DNA of 27,044 nt from Allocoleopsis sp036703385. GTDB lineage: Bacteria; Cyanobacteriota; Cyanobacteriia; Cyanobacteriales; Coleofasciculaceae. Shown in pieces: positions 14,885 to 22,109 of this stretch. The position numbers and the translations under genes are program-made. The notes under the pieces were generated by a model, which worked only from the letters and a program-made list of their open reading frames with translations, was not told where the DNA came from and made no database searches. Numbering within the stretch: position 1 is the first letter of the stretch; every line of letters begins with the position of its first letter. Location: NCBI RefSeq assembly GCF_036703385.1, contig NZ_DATNPA010000312.1, positions 1-27,044 of the forward strand, written 5' to 3'.

Positions 14885-16471
14885 TCAACTCGCCGACACC
14901 TTCAAGCTGCTCGGTTCTCCTAGATTGCCTTCTAAGACAACACCTCGTTGGTTAGCTTGGAGATGACGCACTAGAATATAGATTGATTCAACCCGATCAG
15001 TCGCTTCTACTTTTTGAGCCAACTCAGAAAGAGATAGGGCAGCACCTTCTTCGTGCAGGGCCTGCATCACCCGCTTCTGCAAATCCAGAACCGCCGCCGC
15101 CGCTTTCTTCCCAGCTTCGACCCCTGGCTGATGGTAAGCGTTGATATTCACCAGGAAACCATAAAGACCCACAGCGCGGTCGTACAGGGCAATCAGTGCC
15201 CCCACAGTCCGGGGATTCACCTGGGGAATCGTTACCGTGATAGAGTCCCGCAGATTCTCGTACAGGGCTTGTCGAGTACCCTGCAATAGACCTGATAAAT
15301 AGTCTCCTGAGGTTACTCCGGGTTCTACTTCCGGGGAGGTTCCTTCTCGATCTTCTAACACTTCAATGAACGTCATGAAGAAATTAGCGACCCCTTCCCG
15401 CAACTGTTGCACGTAGGCATGTTGGTCAGTTGAGCCTTTGTTGCCATAGACCGCAATTCCCTGATGGACAATATTGCCCTCTAGGTCTTTCTCTTTACCC
15501 AGAGATTCCATCACCAGCTGCTGTAAGTAGCGTGAGAAGAGGAGCAGGCTGTCCTTGTAGGGCAACACCACCATATCTTTCTCACCCTTGCCATTCCCTG
15601 CGAAGTACCAGGAGAGGGCTAGCAGGGCGGCTGGGTTTTCTTCAATCTTGGCTATGCGGGTGGCGGCGTCCATCTCTTTGGCACCAGAGAGCATCTCGCG
15701 GATGTCAATGCCTTGCAGGGCGGCTGGCAAGAGTCCCACGGCTGACAGTTCTGAGGTTCGTCCTCCTACCCAGTCGTACATGGGGAAGGTGGCTAGCCAA
15801 CCTTCGGATTTAGCGAGCTTATCCAAGTTGCTGTCTGTGCCAGTAATTGCGATCGCATGGGAGGCAAAGTTCAAATTCTTGGACTCGTAAACTTTCTTCA
15901 CCTCAATCATGCCATTCCGGGTTTCCGGCGTTCCGCCAGATTTGGAGATGACGATGACTAGGGTGCTAGAGAGTTTGTCTTGCAGCTGTACCATGACTTT
16001 ATCAATCCCAGCAGGGTCGGTATTGTCAATAAAGTGAATAGTCAGCGCTGGAGAGACAGGTGCCAAGGCTTGGGCTACAAACTGAGGCCCCAAGGCGGAA
16101 CCTCCAATACCGATGGAAATGACGTCGGTGAATTGGAACTTTCCAGGGGGATGGATGGCACCCGTCTGGATTTTTTCCGTGAAGTCTTCGATTTGTTCAA
16201 GGGTGTTGAGGATTTCTTGCCGGAGTTCTGGGGTTGGGGCTAAATCGGCGTCTCGTAGCCAGTAGTGTCCAACCATGCGGTTTTCATCAGGATTGGCGAT
16301 CGCACCTTTCTCCAAGGCGTCCATCTCCTTAAACGCTTTCTCAAACTTCGGTCGCATTGCCTCGACAAAAGAATCATCGAACCGCATACGACTGACATCG
16401 AGATAAAATTCTAACCCTTTATGGTAAAATAACCAGTCTTGGTAGCGTTGCCAAAGAGTAGCGGCGTCCAT
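14885..16471 (-). CDS. pgi: Glucose-6-phosphate isomerase, 528 aa
   Basis: This enzyme interconverts glucose 6-phosphate and fructose 6-phosphate in the cytoplasm, linking glycolysis, the oxidative pentose phosphate route, the Calvin cycle and glycogen metabolism. Family marks are clear: the phosphate-binding SKSGGTPETRN, the signature YDWVGGRTSELSAVGLL, the glutamate region VMESLGKEKD, the histidine region GSTDQHAYVQQ, and the C-terminal lysine region HQPGVEAGKKAA. The start is placed at ATG 16471 (MDAATLWQRYQDWL), which gives the 528-residue length usual in cyanobacteria. The 19 residues upstream in frame (from 16528) look like untranslated leader. It follows the TspO gene on the same strand, but a roughly 400-bp spacer with strong hairpins lies between them, so it probably has its own promoter. 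Confidence 0.96.
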   Translation of the reverse strand: MDAATLWQRYQDWLFYHKGLEFYLDVSRMRFDDSFVEAMRPKFEKAFKEMDALEKGAIANPDENRMVGHYWLRDADLAPTPELRQEILNTLEQIEDFTEKIQTGAIHPPGKFQFTDVISIGIGGSALGPQFVAQALAPVSPALTIHFIDNTDPAGIDKVMVQLQDKLSSTLVIVISKSGGTPETRNGMIEVKKVYESKNLNFASHAIAITGTDSNLDKLAKSEGWLATFPMYDWVGGRTSELSAVGLLPAALQGIDIREMLSGAKEMDAATRIAKIEENPAALLALSWYFAGNGKGEKDMVVLPYKDSLLLFSRYLQQLVMESLGKEKDLEGNIVHQGIAVYGNKGSTDQHAYVQQLREGVANFFMTFIEVLEDREGTSPEVEPGVTSGDYLSGLLQGTRQALYENLRDSITVTIPQVNPRTVGALIALYDRAVGLYGFLVNINAYHQPGVEAGKKAAAAVLDLQKRVMQALHEEGAALSLSELAQKVEATDRVESIYILVRHLQANQRGVVLEGNLGEPSSLKVSAS

Positions 16472-16671
16472 AAAATAATTGCTCTCAAACTTTCGTGTCT
16501 TGCCAATCACAAGTTTAAGAGGACTCAAATGTAGGGTTTGGTTAGAACGCGCAAAAATTTCACAATCTACTCGGTAAATTCACCCGCGATTCAGTAGTTA
16601 TCGATGGTAAAGCGTAAAAATCGTATCCGAGCTGCTTTAGTGGAGTTCTCAGTGACCCTATCTTTATCCTT

Positions 16672-16846
16672 ACTTTTCACGGGATGTAGAAAACCTCTCT
16701 CCTACAAGGAGAGAGGCTTTGATTTTTCCCCCTTCCAACAACAAATCTATTCCTTTTCCTCCTCCTCGTAGGAGGGGGCAGGGGGAGGTGGGAAAGGGGT
16801 TAGGGAGTTAGGTTTTTCGTGGGCTTTTCCCCATGACGTGAAAAGT
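16672..16846. repeat. 175-bp hairpin-rich dispersed repeat bounded by 10-bp inverted repeats
   Basis: ACTTTTCACG at 16672-16681 is the exact inverse of CGTGAAAAGT at 16837-16846. The interior holds two strong stem-loops and long C-rich then G-rich tracts (CCCCCTTCC ... GGGGGCAGGGGGAGG). This composition is familiar from repeats scattered between cyanobacterial genes and is consistent with a non-autonomous MITE-like element. It occupies most of the spacer between tspO and pgi. The remainder, 16472-16671, is the pgi upstream region, in which I could not fix a promoter. Confidence 0.55.
16694..16725 (+). terminator. Strong hairpin with T-rich tail within the dispersed repeat
   Basis: CCTCTCTCCT and AGGAGAGAGG form a perfect 10-bp stem with loop ACA, followed by CTTTGATTTTT on the plus strand. 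The stem would also form in minus-strand RNA downstream of tspO, where the sequence after it is less U-rich. A second stem (CTCCTCCT-type arms, 16758-16778) lies beyond it. Confidence 0.45.
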
Positions 16847-16873
16847 CAGACCTTCATTTTCTCAAGCGTCAAC

Positions 16874-17347
16874 CTAAGCATCTCCAGGATTGAGGCGTAT
16901 CATATCCCAGGTAGTATAGGTACCAATTGGACTCCATATCACGTAGGGCAGTAGTAACAAAGAAGCCCATATGGAAATAGGCCAGACCAGTACTGCCAAA
17001 ATAATGCCAATCAAAGCACCCGTACCACCAATCACTGTACCCACTTTGAGGCTACGGAGTCTGAACATGACTGGTGTATAGGCGGTGGTAACAAGTTCCA
17101 ACAGCACATACAAGCCCATCAGCCACCAAGTTTTGCTATTACCTGGGGCGTTTTCCCAAACAATATAGGCTGACCAGGCTGCGCAGATATAAATAACAGT
17201 CCAGATAAAGGGAATCGCTGCCTCAAACGTTAACCATCTCGGACGCTGTAGGCGGTTGAACCATCTAGCACCGTCGCGTGAAATCAATCCACCAGCCAAC
17301 ACGACTAGGAGGGCTACAGCCCCTATCACCATCCAAGATTTAATCAT
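16874..17347 (-). CDS. TspO/MBR-family membrane protein, 157 aa
   Basis: This is a five-helix tryptophan-rich membrane protein of the TspO/peripheral benzodiazepine receptor family. Visible family features are W-x-N-x-L-x-x-P (WFNRLQRPRWLTFEAA), the following IWTVIYICAAWSAYIVWE helix, and the last helix YVIWSPIGTYTTWDMIRLNP, close to the conserved WxxxATYxxWxxxxLN pattern. Hydrophobic segments lie near residues 5-22, 45-65, 77-95, 103-123 and 125-143. Family members bind tetrapyrroles or cholesterol-like ligands and modulate stress and pigment responses; the ligand here is unknown. The gene is divergent from the SGNH lipoprotein gene and upstream of pgi on the same strand. No Shine-Dalgarno stands out at ATG 17347, but no better start is visible. 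Confidence 0.85.
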   Translation of the reverse strand: MIKSWMVIGAVALLVVLAGGLISRDGARWFNRLQRPRWLTFEAAIPFIWTVIYICAAWSAYIVWENAPGNSKTWWLMGLYVLLELVTTAYTPVMFRLRSLKVGTVIGGTGALIGIILAVLVWPISIWASLLLLPYVIWSPIGTYTTWDMIRLNPGDA

Positions 17348-17546
17348 TACCTTACCTTCCCTATCCTATTGACTTTCCCGGTGAAGTCAGGATAAGCCCT
17401 ATAGGTTGATTGTGCCAAGTTCAGAGATTGGGGGAATCAACCGTTGGTGTGAACCAGTCTTTGTTTGGCTGTTGCGATCGCACCTCACCAAGAGCCTCAG
17501 ATGCCTCGGCTATACTTGCCTAAACGAGTATGACTACATCATGATC

Positions 17547-17559
17547 CTTAAAATTTAAG
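17547..17559. promoter_or_regulatory. Palindrome CTTAAA-A-TTTAAG before the lipoprotein gene
   Basis: This perfect 13-base palindrome lies 9 bases before the ATG at 17569. It could be an operator or merely AT-rich leader. The rest of the 17348-17568 divergent spacer holds a HIP1 site and no clear promoter. Confidence 0.25.
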
Positions 17560-17568
17560 ATAAAGGCT

Positions 17569-18324
17569 ATGAGAAAACTAATAATAGTCTTTTTGATAGC
17601 ATTCGTCTTATTTGGCTGTCGTTCTAACACAGATAAGAATCATTCAGCCATTAACAAATCAGCGATAGATCAACCCATTAAAGCTTTATTTATTGGGAAT
17701 AGCTACACCTATGTCAACAACTTACCCTCTTTACTTACGCAGTTAGCTGCATCCACGAGCAAGCCCAAAACTTTAGAAATCCAGATGGTTGCACTGGGAG
17801 GTGCTACCCTCAAGACACACTGGGATAATGGAAATGCTCTTGGAGTTTTGAAGCAGGGGTCGTGGAACTATGTGGTACTACAAGAACAAAGTATGCTCCC
17901 CATTATCGAGCCAGAAATAATGTATCACTATGCCCGATTGTTCGATGCTGAAATCACAAAAGTTGGAGCAAATACAGTTTTCTTTCTAACCTGGGCGCGG
18001 CAGAATACACCCGAAACCCAAAGAAATTTGACCGACGCTTACATGAGTATCACCAGACAGCTTGATGGTGTTGTTGCTCCCGTGGGAATTGCTTGGCAGA
18101 AAGTCCATGAAGAAGATGCCAATGTAATTCTTTATGATGCTGATGGAAGCCATCCTAATCTTTTAGGGTCTTACATGGCAGCCTGTGTATTTTATGGGAT
18201 TCTTTATAACGAGAGTCCTGTAGGCTCAACTAGTTATAAATCACTTGGCATTAGCGAGTCACAGGCTTCTTTCATCCAGCGCATTGCTTGGCAGACTGTT
18301 GAAAGTGTAACGGTTGGACAATAG
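17569..18324 (+). CDS. Lipoprotein of SGNH-hydrolase type, 251 aa
   Basis: The N-terminus is a lipoprotein signal with lipobox LFGC (Cys17), so the mature protein should be lipid-anchored on the periplasmic side. The domain reads as an SGNH/GDSL-like hydrolase. Block I is FIGNSYTYVNNLP with the candidate nucleophile Ser in GNSYT. A central GG motif (ALGGATLKTHW) and VLQEQS replace the usual GxND block. The C-terminal DGSHPNLLGSY supplies the Asp-x-x-His pair. Together these suggest an esterase or deacetylase acting on envelope carbohydrate or lipid; the substrate is unknown. AAAGG lies just before the ATG. The gene stands alone, divergent from the TspO gene and convergent with the TPR protein gene. 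Fold and lipidation are well supported; activity is not proven. Confidence 0.82.
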   Translation: MRKLIIVFLIAFVLFGCRSNTDKNHSAINKSAIDQPIKALFIGNSYTYVNNLPSLLTQLAASTSKPKTLEIQMVALGGATLKTHWDNGNALGVLKQGSWNYVVLQEQSMLPIIEPEIMYHYARLFDAEITKVGANTVFFLTWARQNTPETQRNLTDAYMSITRQLDGVVAPVGIAWQKVHEEDANVILYDADGSHPNLLGSYMAACVFYGILYNESPVGSTSYKSLGISESQASFIQRIAWQTVESVTVGQ

Positions 18325-18402
18325 CTCTTGGTATCTCCTCCTAGAAAAAGTAATGAAGTATGCCAAACAGAGCAAGACTGTTTTGTCACGAAAACAAAAC
18401 TC

Positions 18403-19329
18403 CTACGCGATCGCATCATCCCACGATCGCAACAGCAACTGCAACCGCTCGATCAGCGCCAGCGTTTGCTGATAAGCCACTCGATTTCCCTGTTCATGAA
18501 AGTGTTTCGATGCTGCTTTCAGGTCAGATAGTGCGGCTTGTTGAAACCCTAATTCGTGGTGAATGATACCCCGATTGACATACGCTTCAGCACGGTTAGG
18601 GTCAAGTTGTAGCGCCGCCGTAAAGTCACGAACGGCACTCGATAAATCACCCATTCGGTGACAGGCGCAGGCTCGGTTGTAGAAGGCTCGGTGATTATTA
18701 GTATCGAGCTTAATCGCTAAGGAAAAATCTGTGATCGCACCTTCCACACTTCCCAACATCAGCTGTGCTAAACCGCGATCATTGTATATCTCCACCAGTT
18801 GCGGAGTGGACGTGCGAGCGCTGTTACTTAACGCTTGATTATAATCGGCGATCGCTCCCTCAAAATCTTGCAGTTCAAAACGTGTTAATCCTCGATTATA
18901 GTAGGCGCGTAAATCATTCGATTCTCGCTCTATAACCTGGTCATACTCAGCAATCGCTGCTGCATGATTCCTCAGTCTATGATACGCTAAACCGAGGTTT
19001 AGATAAGCTTCTGTATTATTAGGATTAATTTTTAGTGCTGCCGTGCAATCTTCAGTTGCTTTGGTATAATTTCCTAGTTGGATGTACGCTAAACATCGAT
19101 TGCTGTAAGCGGCAGCAAATTCCGAATCAAACTCAATCGCTTGGGTGAAATACTCTATCGCTCGTTCGTAGTCTTCGTTTTGAACTTGTTCTAATCCCCC
19201 CTTAAACAACTCCATTGCACTCTTAGGTTCAATAGCTAAAGATACGGCTTTCGCTGGTGCTGTCATTGACGCTGAAATAAGCCCGATCGCAAGGCAGAAA
19301 CTGAAAAATATTTGGAAGCAACGATTCAT
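18403..19329 (-). CDS. Exported TPR-repeat protein, 308 aa
   Basis: The signal peptide (residues 1-28) ends at TAPAKA. It is followed by about seven tandem tetratricopeptide repeats spanning residues 38-285, each with the usual W/Y-x-x-LG-x-x-Y and A-x-x-x-Y/F-x-x-A-L-x-L/I-x-P-x pattern, for example AAYSNRCLAYIQLGNYTKA and RAFYNRACACHRMGDLSSA. These repeats are a protein-interaction scaffold, so the product probably helps assemble something in the periplasm or thylakoid lumen; no partner can be named. The ATG comes 6 bases after the stop of a 45-codon petJ-relic frame on the same strand, so the two may be translated from one message. No strong ribosome site precedes the ATG, which makes coupling conceivable. 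The gene is convergent with the lipoprotein gene, 78 bp away. Confidence 0.88.
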   Translation of the reverse strand: MNRCFQIFFSFCLAIGLISASMTAPAKAVSLAIEPKSAMELFKGGLEQVQNEDYERAIEYFTQAIEFDSEFAAAYSNRCLAYIQLGNYTKATEDCTAALKINPNNTEAYLNLGLAYHRLRNHAAAIAEYDQVIERESNDLRAYYNRGLTRFELQDFEGAIADYNQALSNSARTSTPQLVEIYNDRGLAQLMLGSVEGAITDFSLAIKLDTNNHRAFYNRACACHRMGDLSSAVRDFTAALQLDPNRAEAYVNRGIIHHELGFQQAALSDLKAASKHFHEQGNRVAYQQTLALIERLQLLLRSWDDAIA

Positions 19330-19335
19330 GCTATT

Positions 19336-19473
19336 TTAGTAAATAACAGCTATAAACTGGAAAAATAAAAAGAAATTGGCACCGCTTAATGTATCAGCTG
19401 CGAGGCTAGGACGCCCCAAGGCAAACGTGAATAATGCGATCACAATCCATAGGATTGATAGAATTTTCTCCAT
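19336..19473 (-). pseudogene. petJ: Relic of cytochrome c6: signal peptide and first mature residues only (45 codons)
   Basis: The frame from ATG 19473 starts MEKILSILWIVIALFTFA, continues RPSLAADTLSGANFF and then runs into FLFFQFIAVIY and a stop. The first 34 residues match the N-terminus of cyanobacterial cytochrome c6 precursors from memory: M-K-K-I-x-S, IALFTFA, a Pro-x-LAA cleavage site, then AD-x-x-x-GA-x-x-F. The haem-binding CxxCH, which should follow about eight residues later, is gone, as is the rest of the protein. This is therefore a 3'-deleted petJ copy, or less likely a small exported peptide that kept the leader. It lies directly in front of the TPR gene. Confidence 0.65.
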
Positions 19474-19679
19474 GTTAATTCACGCATAGTTACCGAACTC
19501 AGTTTGAGGTAAGCAACACGAAGGCGTCAAAAGACAAGCTGTCAAACTTCCCGGTGAAGGTCTAGTTGATTAGTACAGAAGAACTATTAAGAAGCGATCG
19601 CACGGAACACTGCGCCACAGGCGATTTCAGTAAGTTAAACTTGAGCCACTCCATCGGATGGGTAACGACTCTGTCGGCC

Positions 19680-19708
19680 TTGACAATCTCAAGCCAAAAT
19701 CTTTAACT
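19680..19708 (+). promoter_or_regulatory. Possible promoter for the three-gene signalling operon
   Basis: TTGACA at 19680-19685 is a perfect -35 hexamer. With a 17-base spacer the -10 would be TTAACT, a weak match. It lies about 30 bases before the ATG at 19739. The rest of the 19474-19738 spacer shows a HIP1 site and nothing else I can name. Confidence 0.35.
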
Positions 19709-19738
19709 TGTAGCTAACCCTGCTCTGTTGATGATACT

Positions 19739-21694
19739 ATGCCAGCCAAAATATTGGTTGTGGATGATGAACCAGACTTGGAACCCCTAATTTGCCAAAA
19801 ATTTAGGCGAAACATCCGGCACAAGGAAATCGAGTTTTTTTTTGCTAACAATGGTTTAGAAGCGCTCTCCCAGCTAGAGTCTCAACCCGATATCGATATT
19901 GTATTAACGGATATCAATATGCCCCAAATGGATGGGCTAACGTTGCTCACCAATCTCTCTGAGCAATATCCCAGCATCCGATCCATTATTATTTCTGCCT
20001 ATGGCGATATGGACAATATCAGAGCGGCAATGAATCGTGGCGCGTTTGACTTCTTAACTAAACCGCTTAATCTTCAGGATTTAGAAATTACGACCAACAA
20101 AACTCTGCGACATGTGGAGCAGATGAAAGAAGGACTACAAAAAGAGCGTTTAGCACAGCAGGCTCAATGTGAATTATTAAAAAATTTACAGAAAGAAGTT
20201 GCTGAACGCCAACGAGTTCAAGAGGCGCTACGCGATAGTGAAAGAAAGCTAACTCAATTTCTAGAAGCGGTGCCGGTTGGTGTGTTCGTAATTGATGCGA
20301 GCGGTAAAACTTACTACGCGAATCAGACGGCCCAGCAGTTACTAGGTCAAGGGATTGCACCGGAAGCCACGGTGTCTCAATTACCAGAAGTTTATCAAGC
20401 CTATTTTGAGGGAACTGCTCACCTATACCCTACTACTCAACAGCCACTGATACAGGCATTGAACGGCGAAAGATCGACCGCCAATAATATAGAGATTCAC
20501 CAAGGCGATAAGATTATTCCGTTGGAGGTGTGGGCTACGCCAATTTTTGATGAACAGGGTAAAGTGGTATATGCGATCGCTGCCTTTCAAGATATCACCG
20601 AACGCAAAAATACTGAAAAGTTATTAGCCGAATATAATCGTACCTTAGAAATTCAAGTCCAGCACCGCACCCAAGAACTTTCACAAGCCCTGGACTATCT
20701 CAAAGCCACCCAAGAAGAACTGATTCAATCGGAAAAAATGGCAGCCCTCGGACAATTGGTAGCTGGCGTTGCCCATGAAATCAATACCCCACTGGGAGCC
20801 ATTCATTCATCTATTGGAAATATTGCAGATTTCTTCACCCACAATCTAGAACAGTTACCCCACTTCTTAGACAATCTATCCCAAGAACGTCAGCAAGATT
20901 TCTTCGCTCTTATTTCTCAGCAAAACCAACGAACGGATACCTTATCAAGCAAAGAAAAACGTCAAATTAAAAAAGATTTAAAGCATCAACTCGAAGCTCA
21001 TTCCATAAATAATGCGGATAGCCTTGCCAGTATCCTGGTCAACATCGGCGTGTGGGATGATATTAACCCTCTTTTACCCTTGTTAAAAGACCCTGACAGC
21101 CCAACGATTTTAAAGACCGTCTACGAGTTGATGAGTGTCCAGAAGAGTACCCGAACCATCGCCACAGCTACAGAGCGTGCAGCCAAAGTTGTTTTTGCTC
21201 TCAAAAAATATGCCCGTTATGACTTCTTAGGCGAAAAAGTAAAGGCTAATATTACGGAGGGAATTGAAACCGTATTAACTCTCTATCACAACCAAATAAA
21301 ACATAATGTAGAAGTGAGGAGAAACTATGAAGACTTGCCCCCACTGTTGTGCTATCCTGATGAACTGAATCAAGTTTGGACGAATCTTCTCCACAATTCT
21401 CTACAAGCAATGGACTATCAGGGAACCTTAGAGATTGATGTGATAAAGCAAGAGACAAATGTGCTAGTCAGCATCACTGATAGTGGTAGGGGGATTCCTC
21501 CTGGGATTATGCCAAAAATTTTTAAGCCCTTCTTTACAACTAAAGCGGCGGGAGAAGGCAGCGGATTAGGATTAGATATTGTTAAGAAGATTATTGAGAA
21601 ACATCAGGGAACGATTTCGGTGAACTCTGTGCCGGGGCAAACCACATTTACCGTATCCTTACCTCTTGAGCTAAACGATAGATACGGAAACTAG
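19739..21694 (+). CDS. Receiver-PAS-histidine kinase, 651 aa
   Basis: This is a soluble sensor kinase with an N-terminal receiver. The receiver (1-122) has Asp9/Asp10, phospho-acceptor Asp58 in LTDINMPQMDG, and Lys108 in FLTKPLN. A coiled coil (about 122-170) leads to a PAS domain (about 168-290, ending AFQDITERK), a second coiled coil, and the dimerization helix with His346 in GVAHEINTPLGAI. An unusual stretch of about 130 residues, Gln/Leu-rich and helical, separates this from the ATPase region with N box NLLHNSLQAM, G1 DSGRGIPPG and G2 GEGSGLGLDIVKKI. The ATP-binding core is intact. There is no transmembrane segment. It is the first gene of an operon; the next gene begins 2 bases after its stop. 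The input is unknown; the N-terminal receiver suggests it is itself controlled by another kinase. Confidence 0.92.
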   Translation: MPAKILVVDDEPDLEPLICQKFRRNIRHKEIEFFFANNGLEALSQLESQPDIDIVLTDINMPQMDGLTLLTNLSEQYPSIRSIIISAYGDMDNIRAAMNRGAFDFLTKPLNLQDLEITTNKTLRHVEQMKEGLQKERLAQQAQCELLKNLQKEVAERQRVQEALRDSERKLTQFLEAVPVGVFVIDASGKTYYANQTAQQLLGQGIAPEATVSQLPEVYQAYFEGTAHLYPTTQQPLIQALNGERSTANNIEIHQGDKIIPLEVWATPIFDEQGKVVYAIAAFQDITERKNTEKLLAEYNRTLEIQVQHRTQELSQALDYLKATQEELIQSEKMAALGQLVAGVAHEINTPLGAIHSSIGNIADFFTHNLEQLPHFLDNLSQERQQDFFALISQQNQRTDTLSSKEKRQIKKDLKHQLEAHSINNADSLASILVNIGVWDDINPLLPLLKDPDSPTILKTVYELMSVQKSTRTIATATERAAKVVFALKKYARYDFLGEKVKANITEGIETVLTLYHNQIKHNVEVRRNYEDLPPLLCYPDELNQVWTNLLHNSLQAMDYQGTLEIDVIKQETNVLVSITDSGRGIPPGIMPKIFKPFFTTKAAGEGSGLGLDIVKKIIEKHQGTISVNSVPGQTTFTVSLPLELNDRYGN

Positions 21695-21696
21695 CT

Positions 21697-22092
21697 ATGC
21701 CTAAGCCAGCGATTTTATGTGTTGACGATGAAGTAGTGGTCTTAGAGAGTCTAGAGATAGAACTCCGAAAAGCCTTTGATGATGCTTACCTCTATGAATT
21801 TGCTGAAAACGCTGATGAAGCCTTGGAAATTATTGAAGAATTAGTCGAGGATGAGGTAGACCTGCTCCTGATTGTATCAGATTGGTTAATGCCCGGTATG
21901 AAGGGAGATGAATTCCTCATATCTATCCATAATCAATACCCGAGCATCATTACAATCATGTTGACAGGACAAGCTGACTTACAAGCGATCGAAAGGGCTA
22001 AAGTTTACGCCAATTTGCATACTTATTTATACAAGCCTTGGAATACGAATGACTTGCTTGAAGCTATTCAATCAGGCTTAAAAAAAATATAG
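21697..22092 (+). CDS. Stand-alone receiver (CheY-like) response regulator, 131 aa
   Basis: A single receiver domain with no output domain. It has acidic residues Asp10/Asp11, phospho-acceptor Asp62 in SDWLMPGMKGDE, Thr in MLTGQAD, and Lys in YKPW. The loop before the Asp-bearing strand is longer and very acidic (EELVEDEVD) compared with ordinary CheY. The same layout occurs in the first domain of the next gene, which starts ILCVDDEQSILDSLEIEL against ILCVDDEVVVLESLEIEL here. It is translated in a tight cluster, 2 bases after the upstream kinase and 17 bases before the hybrid kinase. It could shuttle phosphate between them. Confidence 0.92.
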   Translation: MPKPAILCVDDEVVVLESLEIELRKAFDDAYLYEFAENADEALEIIEELVEDEVDLLLIVSDWLMPGMKGDEFLISIHNQYPSIITIMLTGQADLQAIERAKVYANLHTYLYKPWNTNDLLEAIQSGLKKI

Positions 22093-22109
22093 AAAATTTT
22101 ACGCTTACA

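Noticed and set aside
18377..18397. GTTTTGT/ACAAAAC hairpin between the lipoprotein and TPR genes as a terminator
   Set aside because: The stem is A/T-rich and no T-tract follows on either strand.
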